Below are positions 35,703 through 43,802 of a DNA stretch of 64,000 nt, piece after piece. Location of the stretch: assembly GCF_046365375.1 (NCBI RefSeq), contig NZ_JBKEIT010000016.1, forward strand, positions 1 to 64,000, given 5' to 3'. The position numbers and the translations under genes are program-made. Every line of letters starts with the position of its first letter. Positions within the stretch are counted from its first letter, which is position 1. Source of the DNA: Butyricimonas muris (GTDB taxonomy: Bacteria; Bacteroidota; Bacteroidia; Bacteroidales; Marinifilaceae). Below the pieces are notes generated by a model. That model saw nothing but the letters and a program-made list of their open reading frames with translations, was not told the origin of the DNA and made no database searches.

Positions 35703-37331
35703 TTACTTTCCCTTACAAATCTCACGTGCCAGTTGAACAGCGGCAACGGCATTAACTATACCTCCCGATACACATAATTGGTCATAGCTCCCGGTCGGCA
35801 CACCGCCTTGAGTGGGGTCGTGTGGGAAGGGAACCGTGGCAGAGGGCGTCTGCCGGGCGGTACGCACTAGAATATCCTTTATTCGTGAGGCTTTGAGCGA
35901 TGGGTAATAAGATTTCAACATGGCGGCGATACCGGTGACTACCGGAGCTGCTATTTTCGTACCCGTCACTTTACGATAGTTATCCCCGCGAACCGTTGTG
36001 TACAATTGCACGCCGGGAGCGAAAACATCGACACTGCTTGCCCCGTAATTACTGTTGATATAAGGATTTCCCTCCATATCGGAGGCTCCGACCGTGATTA
36101 TATTGGAGAACGCATGTTTACGCCCCTGACCTTGTGCCACCGGGAAATACGGGTCTTTCTCCGTGTCACGATAGTTATCGCCGGCGGAATGCACAATCAA
36201 TACATCGTGTTTCTCGGCATAGGCAATAGCGTCATCTATCCATTTCGGGTTGTCCAACATGTATTTCCCGAAACTGATGTTGATGATATCCGCTCCTTGT
36301 TCTACCGCATAACGAATGGCTAAAGCTATGTCCTTATCATACGCATCACCGGAGGAGGGGACGGCACGGATAAGCATCAATTCCACTTGATCGGAAATTC
36401 CCTTTATCCCCTTGGCGACACCGGGTGTGGCGGCAATGATGCCCGCCACGGCTGTTCCCTCGTCGGCTGCAGCAGAAAGGAAGTCGTGGTTCCCGTAATA
36501 TTTGTTTGACAGGGTATTGAAATCATCGTTCGCCAAACTCCTCTCGTCGACCAGCGCCGCCCACGCTTTTTCACACTCCTGACGCTGTGCCTCACTGCTT
36601 CTGTAGCGATTTCGATACAGGGCATCCCATTTCCTATTTTGATTCCCGAAGCTCCATATTATACTATAAGTATTGTAGGCGATTTTCTGAAGCGTATCAC
36701 CGGATTGTTGCACTATCGGGTTCAAGGCTGCAAAATCTTCCAATGTAGGTTCACGATCGGGACATTTTTCCCGTAACAGCCGATCTAATTCTTCGACGCC
36801 TTTAGCTATATTGTAATTAAAACTTGCTCCTATGTACAAAGATACTAACTGACTGTTCTTTGCAAATTTAAGATACCCGATGTATTCGTTGCTTTCTTCA
36901 TCACTTCTTTCCTTCCCGTGAAGTTCATCGAAACGCTCCTTCACTTTCAAGAACTGCCGGAAAGCTTCATCGGAAGTCCTCTCGATTAACTTACCGTCAG
37001 GGGACGCTAGAAAATTCCAACCATGCAGGTCGTCACGATACCCGTTTTTATCGTCGTCTTTTCCATTCCCGGCAACTTCTTTCTTGTTTCGCCACAAGAC
37101 GTTAGCCAAAGCCTCGTGTTGCACGTCAAAGCCTGCGTCAATTAACGCCACTACCACTTTTCGCTTTGGAGTAGTATTCTCCAGCTCGCGGTAAGCTTCT
37201 AAAATACCTGCCCCGTAAACTTTGTCTTTGGCAGGCGACAACAAGTGCCAATCGACAGGAGTTTGTGCTTCTGCCACTAACACGGCACACATGAACAACA
37301 CGCTCCCGAATAATTTCTTTATTTTCATCAC
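35703..37331 (-). CDS. S8 subtilase-fold protein lacking catalytic His and Ser (predicted pseudoprotease)
   Basis: This exported 542-residue protein has a signal peptide ending AEAQ and the S8 fold. The Asp motif is kept (VALIDAGFD, D65). A long 200-residue insert follows, as in other Bacteroidota S8 peptidases. The His motif HGTxVAGI reads EGTAVAGI (E291), the oxyanion AGN reads AGD (D385), and the Ser motif GTSMAAP reads GTKIAAP (K459). Three of four catalytic positions are therefore changed while the surrounding sequence ('VVTGIAAMLKSYYPSL') is strongly conserved. The frame is intact and the gene sits mid-operon, so a selected non-catalytic role such as peptide binding is more likely than decay. 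Confidence 0.87.
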   Translation of the reverse strand: MMKIKKLFGSVLFMCAVLVAEAQTPVDWHLLSPAKDKVYGAGILEAYRELENTTPKRKVVVALIDAGFDVQHEALANVLWRNKKEVAGNGKDDDKNGYRDDLHGWNFLASPDGKLIERTSDEAFRQFLKVKERFDELHGKERSDEESNEYIGYLKFAKNSQLVSLYIGASFNYNIAKGVEELDRLLREKCPDREPTLEDFAALNPIVQQSGDTLQKIAYNTYSIIWSFGNQNRKWDALYRNRYRSSEAQRQECEKAWAALVDERSLANDDFNTLSNKYYGNHDFLSAAADEGTAVAGIIAATPGVAKGIKGISDQVELMLIRAVPSSGDAYDKDIALAIRYAVEQGADIINISFGKYMLDNPKWIDDAIAYAEKHDVLIVHSAGDNYRDTEKDPYFPVAQGQGRKHAFSNIITVGASDMEGNPYINSNYGASSVDVFAPGVQLYTTVRGDNYRKVTGTKIAAPVVTGIAAMLKSYYPSLKASRIKDILVRTARQTPSATVPFPHDPTQGGVPTGSYDQLCVSGGIVNAVAAVQLAREICKGK

Positions 37332-37368
37332 TCTATTTATTTAATACATTAATTATTTAATACATTAA

Positions 37369-38217
37369 TTACTTCATTTTATCCCCCTGTTGCTGTTTCA
37401 ACATAGAAAGGAAATAGGGGAAATACTCGTTCCCCGGTGATACACTCCACGGGATTAGGAATTTCCCTTTCGCGTCAAACAATATACAGCGGGGGATGGA
37501 CTTAATACGATATGCCTTGCAGAAAGCAGCGTTCTCGTCGGCAAAGAGATGAATACCTTTGCCCTCGTGTCCGTTGTCCCTCAAAAATTGTTTCCAAGCT
37601 TCTTTCTTACCCAGAGGTTCAACGACCACCGTCACGAACTGAACATTTTTATGTTCCGACTTCAATTCTTCCAAACGTGCCAAATCTTTCCGGCAATTCG
37701 CGGAATCAAGTTTCCACACCTCTATATATAACGGTTTCCCTTGCAAATCGTGCAAACGAACGTTTTTCCCGTCGCTCGCCTCAAGTTCAAAGTCCGGGGC
37801 ATCCTTTCCGGGTTGCAAAGGTTCGTACAAGGCTACCAATTCCCGGGCTCTATTTATCAATTTTTCAGACACGGAACACAAATCCATATCCGTGAAAATA
37901 TGCTCGATAAACGTGTTATCCCCTCGATCCAATTTTTCAGCTAATGCCCACATGACGTAACATTCTCTCACTCGCTCGCTCCGGATGTTATATAATACCC
38001 ACGTGGCACACCCCATCACGTCCAACTTGGGTTCCTTGAGAGCCAAGACTCTATTCACGAGGCGAATGATTTCGGGTTCCCGCAACGATTCCAAATCCGG
38101 GGTGTCGAGATTCATTTTCACGACCGTACTCGTGTCAGAAGCTTGTTGTTCCCGTGCATAAGCGGACACACAAACTCCCCATACAATCATAAATTGTATC
38201 AATAATTTTTTTCCCAT
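37369..38217 (-). CDS. Thioredoxin-like (TlpA/AhpC-fold) protein with broken CXXC
   Basis: This 282-residue secreted protein has a helical N-terminal region (about 30-130) and a C-terminal thioredoxin fold (about 138-280: 'GKDAPDFELEASDGKNVRL', 'VQFVTVVVE', 'YRIKSIPRCILFD' with the cis-Pro). At the active site FWASWCGPC is replaced by VWKLDSANC: the nucleophilic Cys is Ser172 and only the second Cys (C175) remains. It cannot do ordinary thiol-disulfide exchange by a CXXC, but could bind thiols or act as a non-redox partner. It lies 12 bases after an intact TlpA homologue in locus 2. Confidence 0.82.
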   Translation of the reverse strand: MGKKLLIQFMIVWGVCVSAYAREQQASDTSTVVKMNLDTPDLESLREPEIIRLVNRVLALKEPKLDVMGCATWVLYNIRSERVRECYVMWALAEKLDRGDNTFIEHIFTDMDLCSVSEKLINRARELVALYEPLQPGKDAPDFELEASDGKNVRLHDLQGKPLYIEVWKLDSANCRKDLARLEELKSEHKNVQFVTVVVEPLGKKEAWKQFLRDNGHEGKGIHLFADENAAFCKAYRIKSIPRCILFDAKGKFLIPWSVSPGNEYFPYFLSMLKQQQGDKMK

Positions 38218-38229
38218 TTAGAGTACCAT

Positions 38230-39309
38230 TTACTTGTTCAACAACTCGATGATTTTATCCCGCAAAAGATTGCGACGCAAGTTCTTACCCACGATTTTCC
38301 CGTCTTTGCCAACCAGTATGATGTGAGGGATAGATTGTATGCCGAACAGTTTTCGCACCTCGGAATCATCCCATCCGCCATCCGCCAAAGTACTGAGCCA
38401 AGGAATGTTCTCTTCCTTGCACGCTTCTTTCCATTTTTCCGAAGAGGCATCCAGAGAGATGCTCACGAAACGTACGCCTTTGTCCTTGAACTCCTTGTAT
38501 TGTTCTCTCAAACTTTTCATCTCCTGACGGCACGGACCACACCAAGATGCCCAAAAGTCGAGAACAAGAATATCTCCCTTCAAGGAACTCATTGTAACCA
38601 GATTACCATCCTCATCCGACACGGTAAATTCCGGACACACGAGTCCTTCGGCGGACGCTGCCAAACCGTCAAGATGCTGTTTCAACAGACGTCCCCATGA
38701 ACATTGTTGTGCCCGGGGAGTCAGCAACTCGTACAACTCTTTTGCCTTCGTGTAATTCTCTCTCCCCGCTTTCTCCGAAATGTAAGCCGAAAAGATATTA
38801 TCAGGATGCTCACGCACGAACTCTTTCGTGAGGACAAATTCCGATTCTCCAACTAACAGCACTTGAGTCATCGCCTCGTCTGCCGCTTTTTGATTCCCGG
38901 TATCCATTGCTTTTTTATATTCTTTTAAAAAACGCTCTTGCTTTGCTGTATAGTCTTCTTGGAGTTTGCCATACTCTATGGACAAATCGTTTGCCGGAGC
39001 TCCTTTCAAGTACTTGGACGAGAAAGAACGATAGGGGCACTCTATTCGCATTTTCTTTCCATCCATGAAGAACATGAATTGTTGCCGGTTCACTCTCAAT
39101 ACATATTGCCCGGGTTCTTCCAAAGTTCCCCGCAATTCAAAATCACCTCCATCGATTTTCGTGGAACAAATGACTTCTTCCTTGGGTGTCAACAAGAATG
39201 CTTTGCCGTATTTGGCACCTTCCACGTTTCCCCGAATCGAGAAGGAGTATTGTTGTGTACCGGAACACCCGATACACAACAGCATGATAAAAATAATCCC
39301 TATTTTCAT
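38230..39309 (-). CDS. TlpA-type disulfide reductase lipoprotein with DUF4369
   Basis: This 359-residue lipoprotein (lipobox LLCIGC) has an N-terminal DUF4369 beta domain (about 20-115), a helical linker and a C-terminal TlpA/AhpC-type thioredoxin domain with intact FWASWCGPC (CGPC 257-260) and the cis-Pro strand 'IQSIPHIILVGKDGK'. It is expected to keep periplasmic or surface protein cysteines reduced. Its ATG overlaps the stop of the upstream gene by one base (TAATG at 39309), showing translational coupling. Such DUF4369-TlpA proteins commonly follow SusCD genes in this phylum, but their targets are not established. Confidence 0.9.
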   Translation of the reverse strand: MKIGIIFIMLLCIGCSGTQQYSFSIRGNVEGAKYGKAFLLTPKEEVICSTKIDGGDFELRGTLEEPGQYVLRVNRQQFMFFMDGKKMRIECPYRSFSSKYLKGAPANDLSIEYGKLQEDYTAKQERFLKEYKKAMDTGNQKAADEAMTQVLLVGESEFVLTKEFVREHPDNIFSAYISEKAGRENYTKAKELYELLTPRAQQCSWGRLLKQHLDGLAASAEGLVCPEFTVSDEDGNLVTMSSLKGDILVLDFWASWCGPCRQEMKSLREQYKEFKDKGVRFVSISLDASSEKWKEACKEENIPWLSTLADGGWDDSEVRKLFGIQSIPHIILVGKDGKIVGKNLRRNLLRDKIIELLNK

Positions 39310-40100
39310 TATTCTTCTCCTAGCAAGATTTTACCGGTAAAATCATCATTCCATCCTTTCAGTAAACTGGCTTTAGCTCTTTCCAATGAATCGTCCTTCA
39401 AGAGGTTTTCCAAGGCAGATTGTATTTCCTGTGCCTGTGACACGTTTGTTTCCTCCAACAGATAATTCACTAAATAACCTATCACTCCGATGTCTACTAT
39501 CCCGCTTACAGTCCCCCCGGATTGTAGCATTCCAACGAATAATTTCACCATTTTATCAATATCTTTCCGCTTGTATAATTGCCACATTTCCAACAAAGTT
39601 TTACAAGTCGGGGACACGGCTGCCACGTTGTTGTTTTCCAATAATAACACGATTTCCTCACAATCGGGTTGTGCCGGCTTTTTCTCGGCGGGAGAAGTCA
39701 TCCAATGAAACACCGGCCATAAAATCATCACTTCCATCTTGGAACTCATCTGTTTCACCTGTTCTTCACTCAAACGGAGTTTATCCCAATTCTTGATATA
39801 ATCCAGACAAACCTGACTTTCCTGATAATCGATGTAACTGATAAAATCCTGTACACTTTGTTCCGCGTACCGTTGTTCCTCGGGCAAGAGCACGATATAA
39901 CTATCCAATGCCCGACTCAGTGCCTGACGCTCTTTACTCTCTTTTAAATTAGCGATATAAGACGCCAAAAAATCGATATCACGTTTTCCCTGTTCGAATT
40001 CTTTCTTTTGCTGTTCCAACACGTTCGCTTGTCCCCAACCGCTCATGAAAGCAAAAACAGCAACGACTAGCAAAACGACTTTCTTTACACTATTATTCAT
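39309..40100 (-). CDS. Secreted protein of unknown function (locus 2)
   Basis: I do not recognise this 263-residue protein. It has a signal peptide (cleavage near GWGQ), then a largely helical, charged sequence with a likely coiled-coil stretch at about 28-75 ('EQQKKEFEQGKRDIDFLASY'). A pair of cysteines (CEEIVLLLENN...SPTC) about 19 residues apart could form a disulfide, which may be relevant because it lies between two TlpA genes. A short hydrophobic stretch (SGIVDIGVIGYLVNYLL) near residue 205 may be a buried helix. The gene is 12 bases from its upstream neighbour and overlaps the next by one base, so it belongs to the operon. Confidence 0.75.
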   Translation of the reverse strand: MNNSVKKVVLLVVAVFAFMSGWGQANVLEQQKKEFEQGKRDIDFLASYIANLKESKERQALSRALDSYIVLLPEEQRYAEQSVQDFISYIDYQESQVCLDYIKNWDKLRLSEEQVKQMSSKMEVMILWPVFHWMTSPAEKKPAQPDCEEIVLLLENNNVAAVSPTCKTLLEMWQLYKRKDIDKMVKLFVGMLQSGGTVSGIVDIGVIGYLVNYLLEETNVSQAQEIQSALENLLKDDSLERAKASLLKGWNDDFTGKILLGEE

Positions 40101-40111
40101 ACCTCGTACGC

Positions 40112-41197
40112 TTAAATTGAACTACCTAATAATTTATCCACAAATTCTTCGAAACCATAGCCCGGACCGGGAACATCGGTATCAATTATTTTCCCGTCTT
40201 TATCTATTATGATATACCGGGGAATACCGTGTATGTCATAATCGTCCTGAAAGGGTGTCGATTTCGGGAAGGCAATCAAATTCTTAACTCCTAACAATTT
40301 GTATCTTGGCAAAGAGTACTTCCAATGATTGAATTTGCCCTCCTCGTCAATGGATATCGTGATAAATTCCACGTCCGCACGGTCTTTATACTTCTCCGCA
40401 ACTTTCATAAAATAAGGTAATTTACGGATACATCCTCCACACCAAGTCGCCCACACGTCGATTATCAATATTTTACCCCTGAAATCTTGAAGAGAGTGCT
40501 CTTGTCTTTTATAGTCTATTAAAGTAAAGAGAGGAGCATCCTTTCCCGAACTCAAACGTTCCTTCGCGGCATACAAATCCATCACCAACTGCCTTAATTC
40601 TCCCTCCGGCATATATTGTTCGAATAGGGGGCGGGCTTTTTTCAGTGCTTCCGTGTAGTTGAGAATAAAATCACTCCTAATCCCTGCAAAATAAGACAAT
40701 ATCAAATCGGAATTTCGGGATTCCAGTATTTGTTTGTATTTTTCGTACTCCAATTCATCCCGTTTATCGCCTAAAATCCGGGATGCCTCGTAACCGTCCG
40801 CCAAGGCTTTCACGTTGAAATAAGTATTTATGTTTCTTTCAAGATTGGGAAGTGCCAAAAACTCCCGCGAATCAAAACGTACGCCTTTCAATACTTTCCG
40901 TAACGCACTTTTATTCACACCGGCGTCCCTGTGTTGTCTATAATAATCGGCAACCAGATTTATTGCCTTCACTTGATTGGCAACACGTGCCATTTCATCT
41001 TTCTTGTCACGAGCAAGAATCGTTTTCTCCACAGCCGCTCTCTGCTTTAAAATCGATTCTACGGTGGCTCCCTCAAGACTGTAGTTGTTCCATTCTTTGA
41101 TTACCTCATCTTGCAATGAAGTCCGGGATTGAGCATTCCCGCTGCACGGGAAAATAAAAAAGAGTAGTCCCAGTAAATTTACATACCAATAATTCAT
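40112..41197 (-). CDS. TlpA-family thioredoxin-fold oxidoreductase
   Basis: This secreted protein of about 361 residues has a signal peptide, a long helical N-terminal region (about 30-215) and a C-terminal thioredoxin domain with an intact VWATWCGGC (CGGC near 256-259 of the longer frame) and the cis-Pro strand 'IHGIPRYIIIDKDGK'. CGGC rather than CGPC changes the redox potential in related thioredoxins, so it may act as an oxidase/isomerase-like member. It is the first gene after the intercistronic hairpin in locus 2. Either ATG at 41206 or 41197 could start it; the second is closer to the hydrophobic signal. Confidence 0.87.
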   Translation of the reverse strand: MNYWYVNLLGLLFFIFPCSGNAQSRTSLQDEVIKEWNNYSLEGATVESILKQRAAVEKTILARDKKDEMARVANQVKAINLVADYYRQHRDAGVNKSALRKVLKGVRFDSREFLALPNLERNINTYFNVKALADGYEASRILGDKRDELEYEKYKQILESRNSDLILSYFAGIRSDFILNYTEALKKARPLFEQYMPEGELRQLVMDLYAAKERLSSGKDAPLFTLIDYKRQEHSLQDFRGKILIIDVWATWCGGCIRKLPYFMKVAEKYKDRADVEFITISIDEEGKFNHWKYSLPRYKLLGVKNLIAFPKSTPFQDDYDIHGIPRYIIIDKDGKIIDTDVPGPGYGFEEFVDKLLGSSI

Positions 41198-41229
41198 ACA
41201 ATACATTTTTTAATCAATACTAGAGTGGA

Positions 41230-41260
41230 AACTGTCTAACAAGAGAAACGTTAGACAGTT
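41230..41260. repeat. Intercistronic hairpin in locus 2
   Basis: AACTGTCTAAC (41230-41240) and GTTAGACAGTT (41250-41260) are perfect 11-base complements around a 9-base loop, in the only sizeable gap (about 80 bases) between the SusCD-metallohydrolase genes and the thioredoxin/protease genes. No T-run follows on the coding strand, so it may be an RNA-processing or partial-termination element that lowers expression of the second half. Confidence 0.55.
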
Positions 41261-41288
41261 CCATTATTTGAAATATTTTTTTTGATAA

Positions 41289-42248
41289 TTAATTCATAGC
41301 CGGAATTTTAGCTATCGCCTCCAAATCCAAATCGTATTTAGTCTTCATGTAATTAAGAACGTATTGACGTTTCTCCCACAACAAGGGATTATTTGCTTTC
41401 GGATGCTTTGCTTCCAGTTCTTCCGAAGTGTACCTCATACCCAAATGTATGTAAGCGAAAAAGTTCTTACTCGGGTTGGTGTATTCAATCTTCTTCAACG
41501 CATCCAGCCTTAAGAAAGAAACCGATGAACCGGCGAAACCTCGTTTAGCGTAATAATTGGGATTTCCCTCTGTTCCCGGGTCGGATTCAACCTCTGTTTT
41601 ATAGTCTATCCCTGCTTGAAATTCTTCCGGCATAATTATATTCCCCTTTTCATAGGCTTTCTCTAAAATTTTATACAAGATAACTCCTCTCCACTCCCAA
41701 AAATCTTCCGGGGTTTCCGGAGTTTCAAGTCTGCCATAGAACATATCCGACGTGGGGTCCGATTCCCCGTAAAACATACAAAGCGACCAGTAATCCATCC
41801 CGTCAAAAATATTTTTCATGGGTGCTTTCAAATTGTAAGGTCCAAACACGAATGGAGCATGACAATCATAAACCATGTAATAATACATCGGAAACACCTT
41901 TTGAGTAATCGCCGGGTTCAGATAGGCAAAAACATGGTTTTTCATGAAACTAATCATGAACTCCGCTTGTTCGTCACTCTTTAATCCCTCGCCAAAATAG
42001 GTCTGGCTTCCAATACTTCCCGTCCACGTCCGATTTAAATCAGACGCTTGAAAATCCTTGTAAATAATACACACGTTGAATTTCTCTTTGATTGCCACCA
42101 CGTCATCATCCCACGAATTCGTGCCTTGAGGGAATTCAAACCGAACTAAATCTTCGCCACTCGCGTCGTCTGTCAATGTATCTTCATTATAGCAGGAAAA
42201 AAACAAGACGCAGCCTAACAAACTATATAAATAATATCTCCATTTCAT
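41289..42248 (-). CDS. SusCD-linked metallohydrolase-like lipoprotein lacking HExxH
   Basis: This 319-residue lipoprotein (lipobox LFFSC, C19) lies directly after susD, the usual position of the 'substrate import-associated zinc metallohydrolase' lipoproteins. The family context is kept: an N-terminal beta strand region, 'EFQAGIDYKTEV' after the helix, and the C-terminal 'LLWEKRQYVLNYMKTKYDLDL'. The expected HExxH helix reads ILYKILEKA (190-198), with no His or catalytic Glu, and no HExxH occurs anywhere in the protein. Family assignment is by position and overall pattern, so it is less secure than for the other genes. It may bind rather than cut the imported substrate. Confidence 0.68.
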   Translation of the reverse strand: MKWRYYLYSLLGCVLFFSCYNEDTLTDDASGEDLVRFEFPQGTNSWDDDVVAIKEKFNVCIIYKDFQASDLNRTWTGSIGSQTYFGEGLKSDEQAEFMISFMKNHVFAYLNPAITQKVFPMYYYMVYDCHAPFVFGPYNLKAPMKNIFDGMDYWSLCMFYGESDPTSDMFYGRLETPETPEDFWEWRGVILYKILEKAYEKGNIIMPEEFQAGIDYKTEVESDPGTEGNPNYYAKRGFAGSSVSFLRLDALKKIEYTNPSKNFFAYIHLGMRYTSEELEAKHPKANNPLLWEKRQYVLNYMKTKYDLDLEAIAKIPAMN

Positions 42249-42260
42249 AGCATATTCTCT

Positions 42261-43793
42261 TTAATTTCTTACTTCCGGTAACGGATTTTGTACCAACTTT
42301 CTGTTATCTTCCATCACATCCTGCGGGATAGGCCACGTGTAGAACGGGTCCTTTTCCTTCAGCGTGTAACACTTGATAACCTGTCCGTTACTCTTCCACT
42401 CGTGGGTGATGGACGGCATCCCGTAGCGACGCAGGTCAAACCAACGATGTCCCTCGAAACATAATTCCAACCGTCTTTCCAAACGGACACGTTCAATCAA
42501 TGCGTTTCCCGTTTCCGTCACCGAAACCGTGCCCGGCACAAAACGCTTCTCCAACAATGTTTCCAATGCTTGTTTAGCTGTTTTCTCATCCTTATCCAAC
42601 GCGGCAGCCTCTGCCAAATTCAAATAGGCTTCCGCCAACCGAAACGCGTGAGCGAAGTTCGTGTTGCTTATAGGTTCATGGGCATAGTTCACCGCGAATT
42701 TCCCGTAAGGGGCGTATCCGCCAAGATGCTGGTTATCTTTGGAATCGGTGTAAGGAGAACGCACGATATAATTCTCTTTGCGAAGGTCCCCGGCTTTGAA
42801 AGCGTCAAGCAACCCGGAAGAAGCATTAAAGAAATTAGTTTCTAAGTTCTGTCCCGGTTTATAAGGGTCGGGAAATATCATTTCCTGCTTCACTAAATTC
42901 ACAAATTTATCTATCTTCCCGAACACCCAAATCACTTCCGAACAATCTTGCGAAATAAAATTATAATACGGTTGTGCCGTCGTTTTCTGGGGCAAAGAGT
43001 TTAGGTCTGTCAACATGAAATCCCACTCATCAATCACTTTCTGCGCGTAAATAGCCGCATTTTTCCAATCCTCCATGTACAGGTAAACTCTGGATTTCAA
43101 TAATTGCACCATGGGTAAACTGGTTCTGTAATCTTTCCGGTATTGTTGTTCCTTGGGCAATTTCTCGTATGATTTCTCGGCTTCATTCAAATCCGCCAAA
43201 ATCTGAGCGAACACTTCTTCAACCGTGTTCCTAGGAAGTTCTTTCGCTTCCAACGCACTGGTCACTTTCAAGGGTACCCCCAATGCTTTCTTGTCATAGT
43301 TATAGGGAGCTCCCCACATGTTTACCAACTGGAAATAATAGTAACCGCGCAAAGCGAAAGCCTGAGCTTTCACGATATTTTTTTCATCATCGGTTCCCGA
43401 AACACCATCAATGTAATCCAACGCCGCGTTCGCCCCCAAGATATAAGAATAGAACCAGTCCCAAGGGGTTTGATACATCAAAGAACCTTCCTGTATAAAA
43501 ATGTCCGGCTGCCACGCATAAAGTTTCTCCAATAACAGAAAATTATCTCCCGTCATCACCATCGTGTTTATCGCACCTGCCGAATCCGAACACATGATAT
43601 CATCGTCGAACATCAACAACAGATTCATAACCTCGTCCCCTCCTGCCGCTTGTATATAAGCATTCCCCAATAACATTTCATTCAAGGCAGCAGCTTCTCT
43701 CGGGATATATTCACTTTGCGATTTGGGTTCCAAGAAATCCGAACAAGCGGCTAATAAACCCGCGCATAATATTACCAATAACTTTTTCATCAT
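42261..43793 (-). CDS. SusD/RagB-family lipoprotein (locus 2)
   Basis: This 510-residue SusD homologue has a lipobox GLLAAC followed by SDFLEPKSQSEY, the N-terminal SusD-like TPR domain ('AQAFALRGYYYFQLVNMWG') and the C-terminal RagB/SusD domain ('RLAEAYLNLAEAAALDKDE', 'RRLELCFEGHRWFDLRRYG'). The last motif is one of the best SusD signatures. It forms the surface lid for the SusC encoded 10 bases upstream. The substrate is unknown; companion thioredoxin and protease-fold genes argue for a proteinaceous or metal-bearing ligand rather than a glycan. Confidence 0.93.
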   Translation of the reverse strand: MMKKLLVILCAGLLAACSDFLEPKSQSEYIPREAAALNEMLLGNAYIQAAGGDEVMNLLLMFDDDIMCSDSAGAINTMVMTGDNFLLLEKLYAWQPDIFIQEGSLMYQTPWDWFYSYILGANAALDYIDGVSGTDDEKNIVKAQAFALRGYYYFQLVNMWGAPYNYDKKALGVPLKVTSALEAKELPRNTVEEVFAQILADLNEAEKSYEKLPKEQQYRKDYRTSLPMVQLLKSRVYLYMEDWKNAAIYAQKVIDEWDFMLTDLNSLPQKTTAQPYYNFISQDCSEVIWVFGKIDKFVNLVKQEMIFPDPYKPGQNLETNFFNASSGLLDAFKAGDLRKENYIVRSPYTDSKDNQHLGGYAPYGKFAVNYAHEPISNTNFAHAFRLAEAYLNLAEAAALDKDEKTAKQALETLLEKRFVPGTVSVTETGNALIERVRLERRLELCFEGHRWFDLRRYGMPSITHEWKSNGQVIKCYTLKEKDPFYTWPIPQDVMEDNRKLVQNPLPEVRN

Positions 43794-43802
43794 CCTACAT
43801 TT

